From Nonomuraea cavernae (GTDB lineage: Bacteria; Actinomycetota; Actinomycetes; Streptosporangiales; Streptosporangiaceae): DNA of 64,000 nt. This document shows, one piece after another, positions 32,435 through 40,406 of the stretch. The position numbers were made by a program, and so were the translations under genes. Where the stretch lies: NCBI RefSeq assembly GCF_014646355.1, contig NZ_BMNH01000002.1:62001-126000 (forward strand), read 5' to 3'. Each line of letters starts with the position of its first letter. Within the stretch, counting starts at the first letter, position 1. The notes under the pieces are model-generated. The model worked only from the letters and a program-made list of their open reading frames with translations, was not told where the DNA came from and did not search any database.

Positions 32435-32842
32435 ATGTACCGCACCACGACCCCCACCAACGAACTCATCACCGAGGCTGCCGAGGTGTACGTCCTGCTG
32501 TTGACGAACCTGTTCATCCCGGTTGGCTGCCTGGTCGCTGCGACCCAGAACCCCAAGCGTGTCGCCGTGACCTTCGACTTGGGGCACCGCTTCGCGGTGC
32601 AAGACGCGCTCGTCTTCTGGCATGAGGCCATCGCCGCACCTCTCGCCGAAGCGCACAGCGCCGCCCTGGCGCTGGAAGATGTCAGCAAGGCGCGCATGCG
32701 CAGCAAGGCGGGACCCAACTCTCTGGACGCCATGGTCGCGCGTCGCGACGTCAAGCGGCTGCGCGTCATCATCGCCGAGAGCGACGCCACGATCCGTCGT
32801 GAGCTGGTCAAGCTGCAGGAACAGCTGACCCGCAACCTGTAG
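32435..32842 (+). CDS. Hypothetical protein
   Basis: A 135-aa protein. A hydrophobic stretch near residues 18-40 is followed by a charged helical C-terminal half with coiled-coil character (ESDATIRRELVKLQEQLTR). ATG with GGAAGG upstream. No family is recognised. Confidence 0.6.
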   Translation: MYRTTTPTNELITEAAEVYVLLLTNLFIPVGCLVAATQNPKRVAVTFDLGHRFAVQDALVFWHEAIAAPLAEAHSAALALEDVSKARMRSKAGPNSLDAMVARRDVKRLRVIIAESDATIRRELVKLQEQLTRNL

Positions 32843-32856
32843 CGCTCCGCGTCTCC

Positions 32857-32887
32857 GAACCCCGTACGCAGCCAGCGTGCGGGGTTC
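32857..32887. terminator. Terminator hairpin
   Basis: GAACCCCGTACGC (32857-32869) pairs with 32875-32887 (one G-T) around AGCCA, followed by TTCCGTTCC. It ends the 31.7-32.8 kb unit. Confidence 0.7.
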
Positions 32888-33026
32888 TTCCGTTCCCGAG
32901 TCATCGCGCGACCCCCCACCCCCCGGGGCCCCCGGGAGGGGCGGGCGCGGTGGACGTCGGGTTGCCGCGCTGGCTTTTGGTCTTTGCGTCTCTGGTCCTG
33001 GTGTCTGCCTGTCTGGTGTGTGGTGC

Positions 33027-33278
33027 ATGGTTGGTGGTGTGTGGGTGGATCTTGGGGTGGCTGCGCGTAGGGCTGGTGTGGATCGGTCGACGGTGGGCCG
33101 GTGGGTGTCGTCGGGCCGCTTGCGGTGTCTGGTGGTTGACGAGGTGTCGGGGTTGCCGAGGGCTCGTCGGCCAGGGGAGGCGGGGGGCCTGGTGAATGTG
33201 CGGGAGTTGTTGGAGGTGGAGTTGGAGCGCCGCCGTTCGCGGGGCCGGCCTGGGCCACGGTTGCCGTCACATTCGTAG
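33027..33278 (+). CDS. HTH protein, excisionase candidate
   Basis: An 83-aa basic protein: VDLGVAARRAGVDRSTVGRW followed by RARRPGEAGGLVNVRELLEV, a MerR/Xis-type HTH. It lies 1 kb before the tyrosine integrase on the same strand, a usual place for Xis. The start at ATG 33027 is uncertain because no clear Shine-Dalgarno precedes it; an earlier start would add a hydrophobic leader. Confidence 0.5.
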   Translation: MVGGVWVDLGVAARRAGVDRSTVGRWVSSGRLRCLVVDEVSGLPRARRPGEAGGLVNVRELLEVELERRRSRGRPGPRLPSHS

Positions 33279-33301
33279 GAGCGGGGGCGTACGTTGGAGC
33301 T

Positions 33302-33538
33302 GTGGCGGAACGGGCACTCCAACGACGTCGGACGCGCGCCTTGTTGGTAACTCTGTCGTGTCTGTGCATTTTGGCCGGGGTGGCAGCGAACTTCGACGGA
33401 GCACCGACGCTGTCGCAGGTCCTATTCGGCCTGCTCGCGGTGATCTGTGCGGGCTTTCTTGCGGCGGTGACGCCTCCTACGGAGTTGGGTTCACCGCCGG
33501 CCTTGTCGTTGCCCGTAAAAAAAATGCCCCGGCAATGA
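33302..33538 (+). CDS. Small two-TM protein
   Basis: A 78-aa protein with GTG start behind TTGGAG. Two hydrophobic segments (LLVTLSCLCILAGVAANF and QVLFGLLAVICAGFLAAV) and a basic N-terminus. It sits in the integrase region, where prophage-expressed membrane proteins often lie. Role unknown. Confidence 0.5.
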   Translation: MAERALQRRRTRALLVTLSCLCILAGVAANFDGAPTLSQVLFGLLAVICAGFLAAVTPPTELGSPPALSLPVKKMPRQ

Positions 33539-33571
33539 CTCTCCGTGTGTTCGCGAGAACCTAATTCGTCC

Positions 33572-33601
33572 TTGACGTCCTCGGCGGGCGTATCTTAAAG
33601 T
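33572..33601 (+). promoter_or_regulatory. Sigma70-like promoter
   Basis: TTGACG (33572-33577), 18-nt spacer, TAAAGT (33596-33601), about 70 nt before the ATG at 33672. Confidence 0.55.
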
Positions 33602-33671
33602 GTCTGCCCCCGTGAGCGGGTTACCCGTACGCGCCCGGTAACGATCTGTTGCTGACCTGCGATTCTCTGTC

Positions 33672-34130
33672 ATGTCGGGTTTCCAGCTGGTGGCGTCTCT
33701 CGTGGGTTCTCTCGCCTGGCCTGTGGCTGTGGTGGTGGCGGTGTGGGTGTTGCGCCGTTCGTTGGCTGCCGCGTTGGGGCGGGCAAAGCGTGTGGAGGCT
33801 GCGGGGGTGGCAGTGGAGTTGGCGGAGGTGGAGCAGGCTCGGGAGAGCGTGGAGGAGGAGTTGGCGCAGGCCGACGCGGAGGGCGCATCTCTTGAGGCCC
33901 CCGAGGTGGATGAGTTGGTGCAGAAGGCTGCCCAGTTGGGCTGGCACTTGGCGAAGTTGGGGCCGGGCACCACCCCGGATGTCGTGGTGGATCGGTCGGG
34001 GGGGAAACCGGTGGTGCGGTTGCGGGCGGAGGAGAGGTTCCGGAGGTGGCTCGCCTTCAACGCGGTGGCGCAGCGGCAGCGCCCACCCTTGTGGGTGGCA
34101 ATGCACAATCAGCGCCGCCCGAGTGAGTGA
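33672..34130 (+). CDS. Membrane-anchored coiled-coil protein
   Basis: A 152-aa protein. An N-terminal TM segment (SLVGSLAWPVAVVVAVWVLR) is followed by a Glu/Ala-rich coiled coil (residues about 40-80) and a soluble C-terminal part. It has its own promoter and lies next to the integrase, which fits a lysogeny-expressed gene. No family is recognised. Confidence 0.6.
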   Translation: MSGFQLVASLVGSLAWPVAVVVAVWVLRRSLAAALGRAKRVEAAGVAVELAEVEQARESVEEELAQADAEGASLEAPEVDELVQKAAQLGWHLAKLGPGTTPDVVVDRSGGKPVVRLRAEERFRRWLAFNAVAQRQRPPLWVAMHNQRRPSE

Positions 34131-34174
34131 CGCGTGTGGGCGCGCCGGTGGGTCGGAAATACCTCTTCGCGAGT

Positions 34175-34251
34175 TCGTGATCAAGCCCTCCAACTCACGA
34201 TAATGTCCCTTATCGTGAGTTAGAATGATCTTTGAGAGCACTTGATCACGA
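34175..34251. promoter_or_regulatory. Nested inverted repeats upstream of the integrase
   Basis: The outer pair TCGTGATCAAG (34175-34185) and CTTGATCACGA (34241-34251) is perfect over 11 bp. The inner pair AACTCACGATAA (34192-34203) and TTATCGTGAGTT (34210-34221) is perfect over 12 bp with a 6-nt TGTCCC centre. This could be an integrase/Xis binding region or part of attP, or an operator controlling the integrase. The stretch 34131-34338 holds no gene. Confidence 0.6.
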
Positions 34252-34317
34252 GCTGGCCAGAACGCTCTGAAGGCCCGCCCGGCGCCACCCAACGCCAGGG
34301 GAACGATCAACCAACAC

Positions 34318-34335
34318 GCAAGCAGAACGGCTTAC
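34318..34335 (+). repeat. Dispersed 18-nt element, copy 11
   Basis: GCAAGC-AGAACG-GCTTAC (one change in the right half). It ends 3 nt before the integrase ATG, so it occupies the ribosome-binding position. Confidence 0.65.
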
Positions 34336-34338
34336 AAG

Positions 34339-35364
34339 ATGACTGTGACCCCCGATCGCCCCGGAGGCCGAGAGGCGATCGGCGAGCTGGAACTCCACGG
34401 CGGCGGCGAGCTGGTGCCCGCCGACGACGCCGCGCTATGGGCCCGGCTCGCCGAACTCGACGCGGCGGCCGAGGCGTTCGAGCCCCGCTCGGAGAACACG
34501 CTGCGTTCGTACGCAAGCGACTGGCGGGTGTGGGAGCGGTACGTCGCCGAGGTGAGCATCCCACTGGAGGCCGGCACGCCGGGCGCGTTCCTTGGGTTCG
34601 TGATCTGGCTCGGCAAGCAGGGCAAGGCACCATCGACGATCGAGCGGAACCTGTACGGCGCGGCGGTGTCCCTGCGGGAACGCGGCGTCGCGGTGCACCC
34701 GAACGGGCCGAAAAAGGCGAAGAAGGCGGTCGACGCGCTCGCCCGCATGCTGGCCGAGGAGGGCGAGCAGCGCGGCCGTGGCCAAGCCCCGCCGCTGACG
34801 GTGATGCAGCTCCGCGCGATGTCGGAGGCGCTGCCGGACACCCTGAAGGGGAGGAGGGACCGGGCGATCCTCACGGTCGGGTTCGGCATGGCGGCGCGCA
34901 GGAGCGAGTTGGCGAACCTGCTCGCCCGCGACGTGGTGGTGACGGAGGAGGGGCTGAAGGTGTTCGCCCGGTATGGGAAGACCGGTGCCCGCTCGCCCGC
35001 GATCAGGAAAGGTGAGAACGAGTGGACGTGCCCCCGGCGTGCCTGGCTGGCGTGGGCGGCGGCTGCGGACCTCGATCCGGACGGTCCCGCGTTCCTGCGT
35101 TTCAACCGGCACAAGATGCTGGGCCCGATCAGCGCGCAGGGTATTGGGATCGCCGTCGCGGACGCGGCCGAGGCGGTGGGCCTGGAGGGCATCACCGGGC
35201 ACAGCATGCGTGCCGGCCTCGCCACGGCGGCGCGGAAGGCCGGGCACGACTACAAGACGATCGCTGAGCAGGGCGGATGGTCACCGAACGGCACCGCGTT
35301 GCACGAGTACCTGCGGATCGTCGATCAGTGGGCAGACAACGCCACGGCGGGCATCGGCATGTGA
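34339..35364 (+). CDS. int: Tyrosine recombinase / phage integrase
   Basis: A 341-aa protein. The N-terminal SAM-like core-binding domain (residues about 45-140, SENTLRSYASDWRVWERY) is followed by the catalytic domain. Catalytic residues are visible: R187 in ARRSEL, H288-x-x-R291 in GHSMRAG, W314 in GGWSP and nucleophile Y324 in LHEYLR. It would integrate the phage at attB. No normal Shine-Dalgarno lies between the dispersed element and the ATG, so translation may be regulated. Confidence 0.93.
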   Translation: MTVTPDRPGGREAIGELELHGGGELVPADDAALWARLAELDAAAEAFEPRSENTLRSYASDWRVWERYVAEVSIPLEAGTPGAFLGFVIWLGKQGKAPSTIERNLYGAAVSLRERGVAVHPNGPKKAKKAVDALARMLAEEGEQRGRGQAPPLTVMQLRAMSEALPDTLKGRRDRAILTVGFGMAARRSELANLLARDVVVTEEGLKVFARYGKTGARSPAIRKGENEWTCPRRAWLAWAAAADLDPDGPAFLRFNRHKMLGPISAQGIGIAVADAAEAVGLEGITGHSMRAGLATAARKAGHDYKTIAEQGGWSPNGTALHEYLRIVDQWADNATAGIGM

Positions 35365-35429
35365 GCCGTCTGGCGCACAGACGTGACCAAAGATTGCCGC
35401 TTGGGCATATTGACTACTTTACGACTATT

Positions 35430-35834
35430 CTACCTTTTCGTGCGCCGACGCGCGGTTTGCGTGCTGGGACTGGCAACTGCGGCAGATAGAACAGGCGTAT
35501 CGCCGATGGGCTGAAGGGGATCAGGACCCTTTCCCAGCACGAGACGCCACACACTGAGAACTAGACCGAGGGTATCGACGAGTAGCGCAGCGGTGACAGC
35601 AGCAACCGTCGTCGAGCTGAAGTTCTGGTGATTAAAGATCACCCAGCCGCTAGTGAACGCGATGCCCGGCAGAAGCACCACGGATGTCCAACCCATCACA
35701 AGCTTCAAAAGAAACCAACGGCCATCTTGCCGCTTACGTTGGTCAAACGTCTCCTGCATCTGGCGAAGTTGTTCTTGTGCTCGCAACAGCTCGATCTCTT
35801 CGCCGACGACTCCACCCGACGATTCAGGAGTCAT
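35430..35834 (-). CDS. Two-TM membrane protein partner of the TIR gene
   Basis: A 134-aa protein. The N-terminal 40 residues form a charged coiled coil (LLRAQEQLRQMQETFDQRKR). Two TM segments follow (VMGWTSVVLLPGIAFTSGWV and VAAVTAALLVDTLGLVLSVW), then a Pro/Ser/Arg tail. The start lies inside the end of the TIR gene (11-nt overlap), so the two are translationally coupled. G+C is lower than in the phage core. It may be a membrane effector or anchor for the TIR protein. Confidence 0.65.
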   Translation of the reverse strand: MTPESSGGVVGEEIELLRAQEQLRQMQETFDQRKRQDGRWFLLKLVMGWTSVVLLPGIAFTSGWVIFNHQNFSSTTVAAVTAALLVDTLGLVLSVWRLVLGKGPDPLQPIGDTPVLSAAVASPSTQTARRRTKR

Positions 35835-36510
35835 TTCGCGACCTCGCGGAGTAGATGGTCAGCCCTGTAGCGGTTAATGTGGAAGCGACTGAGATTACCA
35901 ATGCTATGGCGGTCTGCGCCTCCGAACCGGCAGTGATCGACACTGCAGCTAGTATCGTGGCCACGACGCCAGCTACGAGACCGACGATGCTGGTCACCCG
36001 GGACAGTGCCCTCCAGGACTTGGCTGATGCTGCAGCTTGCTGGGCAGCCAACAAGTGCAGCTTTGCCAGCTCAACTTCAACAGTCACGCGCTCCAGGTTG
36101 ACATTCGGATGCGAGACGACTCTGGTGAGGCTTTCCTGAATAAGATCCGCGACCCGATCCGGATCTCTCGCAATTTGAGCGCCGATATATTGAAACCTAG
36201 ATACAAGCGGCGACAGTTCCGCGCCTCTATCCAGCATCACCGGTATTAGCCGGATATTCGGATCATTAAGTGTCCGAGCTGTTGCAGCGGCTACTTCACG
36301 ATCGATCCAGGCGCTCCCCGCAGAAGACTTGGATGCGAGCAAGACGAAGGCATCAGCCTCGTCCATCATTCTTCGAAGCTCAGTGGCCCAACTCGCCCCA
36401 GCAGTGATCGCCATATCGCTTGACGTGTCGATGCCGCGCCGCCGAAGGGCCTCAGACAGCTTACGGGCATAAGGCTCATCTTCCCGTGCATAGCTGACGA
36501 AGACCTTCAT
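35824..36510 (-). CDS. TIR-domain membrane protein
   Basis: A 228-aa protein. Residues 1-115 are a TIR domain: MKVFVSYAREDEPYARKLSE, AITAGASWATELRRMMDEAD, FVLLASKSS, then SAWIDREV with E72 in the position of the catalytic glutamate of NAD-cleaving TIR domains. Residues about 160-222 hold two TM segments (SIVGLVAGVVATILAAVSI and AIALVISVASTLTATGLTIY). The start MKVF at 36510 follows GGAAGGG. TIR proteins act in bacterial antiphage signalling or NAD depletion. Here it is a prophage-borne moron beside the integrase. Confidence 0.8.
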   Translation of the reverse strand: MKVFVSYAREDEPYARKLSEALRRRGIDTSSDMAITAGASWATELRRMMDEADAFVLLASKSSAGSAWIDREVAAATARTLNDPNIRLIPVMLDRGAELSPLVSRFQYIGAQIARDPDRVADLIQESLTRVVSHPNVNLERVTVEVELAKLHLLAAQQAAASAKSWRALSRVTSIVGLVAGVVATILAAVSITAGSEAQTAIALVISVASTLTATGLTIYSARSRNDS

Positions 36511-37037
36511 TTGACCCTTCCCGCTCATATGCTGCCCGAGCACAGCCAGTCATAGGATATTCTCTCTCAACCTGCCGCGTTATGGGCTTCAACCAGAAGC
36601 GGTACGCGCGATCACCGTATCTAGACGACATAACGCCGTTTGTCATGGCAGCTAGCGCCACAACGGGCGGCCCAACGGGCCGTATCAGCGACACGCCTTG
36701 TCGGGCGCCTGCTTGCGGTACTTGACAACAGTGCATATGCTGCGCGTCAGAGTGGAACACGCATGCCAAAGTGCTTGCATGTTTGCACGCTCGCGTCTCT
36801 GAATCCGCGCGTGTTGGACGTTCACGACTGCCCGCATGCTCTGCGATCCCCCGGAGAGCTGATCTTGTCTCAGACGCTCTGAGACGCGCATAGCTGGAAG
36901 GCCCCGATCCCCGAGATGGGACGGGGCCTTCCCCATGACCACCCGACCCCGGCGCGGCCCTGCGTCCGCACGGGGGAGGCGCGGAAAACGTGCCGGGGTC
37001 GGGTTCCCCTCCACCCTCGCCTCCTGGAGGTTCCCTC
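36511..37037. other. Intergenic region between TIR module and modification operon
   Basis: About 525 nt, lower in G+C than the flanks, without a convincing gene. It holds a GCTAGC half-site near 36651, a TTGACA at 36722-36727 with no good -10 partner, a perfect 8-bp hairpin GTCTCAGA-CGC-TCTGAGAC (36867-36885) and a strong hairpin at 36896-36932. Promoters for both divergent operons must lie here. Confidence 0.5.
36896..36932. terminator. GC-rich hairpin before the modification operon
   Basis: GGAAGGCCCCG (36896-36906) pairs with CGGGGCCTTCC (36922-36932), and inner TCCC/GGGA extends the stem. It may stop readthrough or act as an attenuator for the operon starting at 37038. Confidence 0.6.
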
Positions 37038-38096
37038 ATGTACTGGCACACCTCCGACAACGCAGAGCAGGAAGGCCGCCAACCTGGCCGCCTGGCCGAC
37101 CGCAGCTTCTGGCTCAACGACGCGCCCCGGCTCATGCTGTGGTGTCGCCTCTTAGGCCACAAGCCGGTCGTCGACGGGTACGGCCCGGCCGGGGCCACCC
37201 TGCGCGCGGCACGCTGGGTGACGTGCGACCGGTGCGGAGTCCGTCCCGACCCGCAGGGCAACCTCGACCCGGACGAGTGGCCTGTCGGTGTGCCGTACGA
37301 CGGCCCGTGGATCCCGCTGACCAGGGTCCTAGCGATGTCGGGAGCCATGTCCCTGCTGGACCTGAAAAGGCCCCCGATACACGCCAGCGACCTGGGCAAG
37401 CCCGGCCCGTTCCCGGACAAGCCGACCGGCACGATCGGCGGTCAGCTGCTGCTCGGCCGGACGTTCGGCGGGTTCTCCGCCGAGGTGAAGGTGGGCAACG
37501 CTGGCAGCGAGCACACCCTGGCCGCGCACCTGCGGATCCACCCGCTGGGCGCCCTCTACCTGCACACTGAACGGTTCGGCACCTGGCTGCAGCGTCGTCT
37601 GAACCCGACCGGCTACGACTCGCGGGTGATCAGCCTGTCGTTCGACGACTGGGCGATCCGTACGCAGCTGTGGGCGCGCCGCGGCTGCTGGTCACGCGAC
37701 GACCCGTGGTGGATGCACGGCCGTGTCAGCCTCGACCTGGTGGAGAAGGTGCTTGGCCACAAGCGGTTCAGCTACCGGACCGTCGACGGGCCCGTCATGG
37801 GCTGGATCAAGATGCCCGAAGGCGACAGCCACCAGGTGCAGCTCACGCTCAAGCGGGTACGGCTCGGCCGGTCGCGCGCCGAGTGGGCCGCGAAGTACCA
37901 CTGGTCGGTCGAGTGGGAGTCCGCCACGCCGATCGTCACCCGCCCAGGTAAGGGCGGCACGGTGTCGGCGTCCGTGCAGGTGCCCGACCAGGCCGTGGAG
38001 GCACGCTGCTGGGACGTCCTGGCCTGCGCGGTGGCCGCCAAGCAGCTGAGCGAACGACGCGCCGAGTACGGCTACCAGCCGGAGGCCGCGGAGTGA
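37038..38096 (+). CDS. Conserved hypothetical phage protein
   Basis: A 352-aa protein. ATG 37038 is chosen because TGGAGGT lies just upstream. A CDRCG motif near residue 64 suggests metal binding; the remainder is mixed with Trp/Arg-rich stretches (DDWAIRTQLWARRGCW). I recognise no family. It opens a tightly packed operon with the DNA-modification genes and shares bases with the next start (GTGATG). Confidence 0.65.
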   Translation: MYWHTSDNAEQEGRQPGRLADRSFWLNDAPRLMLWCRLLGHKPVVDGYGPAGATLRAARWVTCDRCGVRPDPQGNLDPDEWPVGVPYDGPWIPLTRVLAMSGAMSLLDLKRPPIHASDLGKPGPFPDKPTGTIGGQLLLGRTFGGFSAEVKVGNAGSEHTLAAHLRIHPLGALYLHTERFGTWLQRRLNPTGYDSRVISLSFDDWAIRTQLWARRGCWSRDDPWWMHGRVSLDLVEKVLGHKRFSYRTVDGPVMGWIKMPEGDSHQVQLTLKRVRLGRSRAEWAAKYHWSVEWESATPIVTRPGKGGTVSASVQVPDQAVEARCWDVLACAVAAKQLSERRAEYGYQPEAAE

Positions 38097-38689
38097 TGGC
38101 AGCCCTCACGATCCCCGCCGCTCTGACCGTGCGCGTCGGCCCCCATGAGACAACCCTCGCCACGTTCGACCTGCCGCTCAGGGCCGAAGCCACCGACGAC
38201 CCCGGCGTGACGAACCTGATCCTGGATGTCCCCGAGTTCCGCAGCCTCCTCGCCGCTTCGCTCCGCGAGGCCGCGACCGAGGTGGAGAAGATCCCCGACG
38301 ACACCCCCGCGCCCCCAAAGGACCCCAGCATGAAGGTGTACGTGACCACGATCGCCCGCGTGTGCCACGAGGCGAACCGCGTCCTGCAGATCGCGCAGGG
38401 CGATCCGGCGCCGTCACCGCACTGGGCGGACGCGCCCGACTGGCAGCGGGAGTCCGCGATTAAGGGCGTCGAGGCTGCCCTGTCCGGTGCGACGCCGCAG
38501 GAGCTCCACGAGTCGTGGTGCGAGGTGAAGCGCGCGGACGGCTGGATGTACGGCCCGGTCAAGGACGAAGCCGCGAAGACACACCCGTGCCTGGTGCCGT
38601 ACAGCAACCTCCCGGAAGCCGAGCGGGTCAAGGACCACCTGTTCTATGCGATCGTCTGCGCCTTTCCTGCGGCCAGGACGGAAGCGTGA
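38096..38689 (+). CDS. RyR-domain protein
   Basis: A 197-aa protein (GTG 38093 is an alternative start). Residues about 125-195 match the ryanodine-receptor repeat domain seen in phages: SAIKGVEAALSGATPQELHE, DGWMYGPVKDEAAKTHPCLV, PYSNLPEAERVKDHLFYAIV. RyR domains probably bind nucleotide-like ligands. Overlap with both neighbours ties it to the modification operon. Confidence 0.8.
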   Translation: MAALTIPAALTVRVGPHETTLATFDLPLRAEATDDPGVTNLILDVPEFRSLLAASLREAATEVEKIPDDTPAPPKDPSMKVYVTTIARVCHEANRVLQIAQGDPAPSPHWADAPDWQRESAIKGVEAALSGATPQELHESWCEVKRADGWMYGPVKDEAAKTHPCLVPYSNLPEAERVKDHLFYAIVCAFPAARTEA

Positions 38690-39318
38690 TGCAGCGCTAC
38701 ATCGAGTACATGCGGCTCCCGGACATCCCGTCCGCGATCAGGAACGCCAAGGACCACGACCTGGTCGGGATCCGCGCCTCGATCGAGACGTTCGGCTGCG
38801 TCGTCGCTGGGGAGATCGACGAACGCACCGGCCGGCTCGTCGTCGGCCACGGCCGCAAAGAGGTCCTGGCCATGATGGCCGCCGAGGGCGCCAGCCCTCC
38901 GGAGGGTGTGCAGCTGGACGACGACGGCACGTGGCTCGCGCCGATCGTCCGCGGCTGGTCGTCGAGGTCCGACACGGACGCTGAGGCGTACCTGATCGCT
39001 CACAACCGGACCGGCGAGAAAGGCGGCTGGTACGAAGACGTGTTGGCCCAGTCGCTGCTGGACATCCAGCAGGCAGACACGGCCCTGCTCGCGGCCACGG
39101 GCTACTCCTCCGACGAGCTGGCCAACCTCAAGGAAGTGCTCGCGGTGGACGCGCACGTCACGGTCGGGGTGCACGACGACGAGTACGGCGACGACGGCGG
39201 GGCCGATGACGCTGCGGACGGCCCGTCGCCGGAGGCGTTCCAGTCGTTCGACGACGACATCAGCACCGACTACCAGTGCCCACGCTGCGCGTACGAATGG
39301 AGCGGCAAGCCCCGATGA
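38689..39318 (+). CDS. ParB-like domain protein with zinc motif
   Basis: A 209-aa protein. The N-terminal part (SIETFGCVVAGEIDERTGRL, VVGHGRKEVLAMMAAEG) is a ParB/Srx-type fold with the GHGR-like motif. AYLIAHNRTGEKGGWYED and ATGYSSDEL are typical of phage ParB-like proteins found next to DNA methylases. The C-terminus has CPRCAYEW. It may bind DNA or nucleotides and assist the modification enzymes. ATGA overlap with the methyltransferase. Confidence 0.75.
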   Translation: MQRYIEYMRLPDIPSAIRNAKDHDLVGIRASIETFGCVVAGEIDERTGRLVVGHGRKEVLAMMAAEGASPPEGVQLDDDGTWLAPIVRGWSSRSDTDAEAYLIAHNRTGEKGGWYEDVLAQSLLDIQQADTALLAATGYSSDELANLKEVLAVDAHVTVGVHDDEYGDDGGADDAADGPSPEAFQSFDDDISTDYQCPRCAYEWSGKPR

Positions 39319-40406
39319 CCAAGCCGCCATACCGAGTGCCGTCAATGGCCGAGGTTCGGGCGGTGCCGTGGAACGGCTTCAACGCCATCAGCACCTTCTC
39401 CGGTTGCGGGGGTTCGTCGCTCGGCTACCGCATGGCCGGCCTCCGTATGCTGTGGGCGTCGGAGTTCATCCCCGCGGCCGCCGACACCTACCGGGCCAAC
39501 GCCAGCGAGCACACCGTGCTCGACACCCGCGACATCCGCCAGGTCACTGCCAAGGACATCCTCGACACGGTCAACCTCAAGGCCGGGGAGATCGACCTAA
39601 TGGACGGCTCCCCACCGTGCGCCGCGTTCTCCACCTCCGGCAAGCGAGAAGCCGGGTGGGGCGTCGTCAAGACGTACAGCGACACCCGCCAGCGCGTCGA
39701 CGACCTGTTCTTCGAGTTCACCCGACTCCTGGGCGACCTGCAGCCGCGCACGTTCGTCGCGGAGAACGTCGCGGGCCTGGTGCAGGGCACCGCGAAGGGC
39801 TACTTCAAGGAGATCCTGGCCGCGCTGCGGCGGCCCGGCTACCGCGTCAGCGCGAAGCTACTCGACGCGCAATGGCTCGGCGTCCCGCAGCGCCGTCACC
39901 GGCTCATCTTCGTCGGCGTCCGCGAAGACCTCGCCATGGTGCCCGCCCACCCGAAGCCGCTGACATACCGCTACACGGTGCGCGACGCGGTTGGTGATCT
40001 GCCCGGCGCGTTCGACGACCTGCAGAACGACCCGGAGACTGGGCAGCCGCTCACCCTGCGGGGCTACTCCGTAGAGAAGCTTTGGCACGAGCTCCGCCCC
40101 GGCGAGGGGCACAAGCTGCGGACGAGCCTCAAGCGGCTGAGCTGGGACCAGCCGTGCGCGACCATCGTGGCCAGGGCGGGCACGGCGGGTACCGCGGCCA
40201 TTACCCACCCCGACCACCCGCGATACCCGACTCTCGCGGAGCTACGCCGCCTGGGCGGCTTCCCGGACGACTTCGTGCTCACCGGCAACTACTACCGGCG
40301 GTGGGAGCGCATCGGACGTGCGGTGCCGCCCGTGATGATGGCGCGGATCGCCGAGACCGTCCGTGATGAGCTGCTCGTCCCTCTGCGTGATGCGGGGAGG
40401 ATCTGA
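39315..40406 (+). CDS. C5-cytosine DNA transferase with Arg in motif X (predicted carboxymethyltransferase)
   Basis: A 363-aa C5-cytosine methyltransferase. Motif I is FSGCGGSSLGY, motif IV is DGSPPCAAFS with the catalytic Cys, motif VI is AENV, and motif VIII is QRRHRL. The target-recognition region is short, and GGFPDDFVLTGN leads into motif X. There the usual GNAVPP reads GRAVPP, with R335 (codon 40317-40319) replacing the Asn near the transferred methyl group. An engineered enzyme of this family with a basic residue here accepts carboxy-SAM (from memory of M.MpeI N374K). With a CmoA homolog two genes away, carboxymethyl transfer to cytosine is inferred. Confidence 0.85.
   Translation: MTKPPYRVPSMAEVRAVPWNGFNAISTFSGCGGSSLGYRMAGLRMLWASEFIPAAADTYRANASEHTVLDTRDIRQVTAKDILDTVNLKAGEIDLMDGSPPCAAFSTSGKREAGWGVVKTYSDTRQRVDDLFFEFTRLLGDLQPRTFVAENVAGLVQGTAKGYFKEILAALRRPGYRVSAKLLDAQWLGVPQRRHRLIFVGVREDLAMVPAHPKPLTYRYTVRDAVGDLPGAFDDLQNDPETGQPLTLRGYSVEKLWHELRPGEGHKLRTSLKRLSWDQPCATIVARAGTAGTAAITHPDHPRYPTLAELRRLGGFPDDFVLTGNYYRRWERIGRAVPPVMMARIAETVRDELLVPLRDAGRI

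Noticed and set aside
32950..33195. 81-codon hydrophobic plus-strand frame
   Set aside because: Hydrophobicity comes from GT-rich DNA, and the frame overlaps the better supported HTH (Xis candidate) in another frame.
36640..36882. 80-codon plus-strand frame in the TIR/modification gap
   Set aside because: No motif, weak start context, and it overlaps hairpins that look regulatory.
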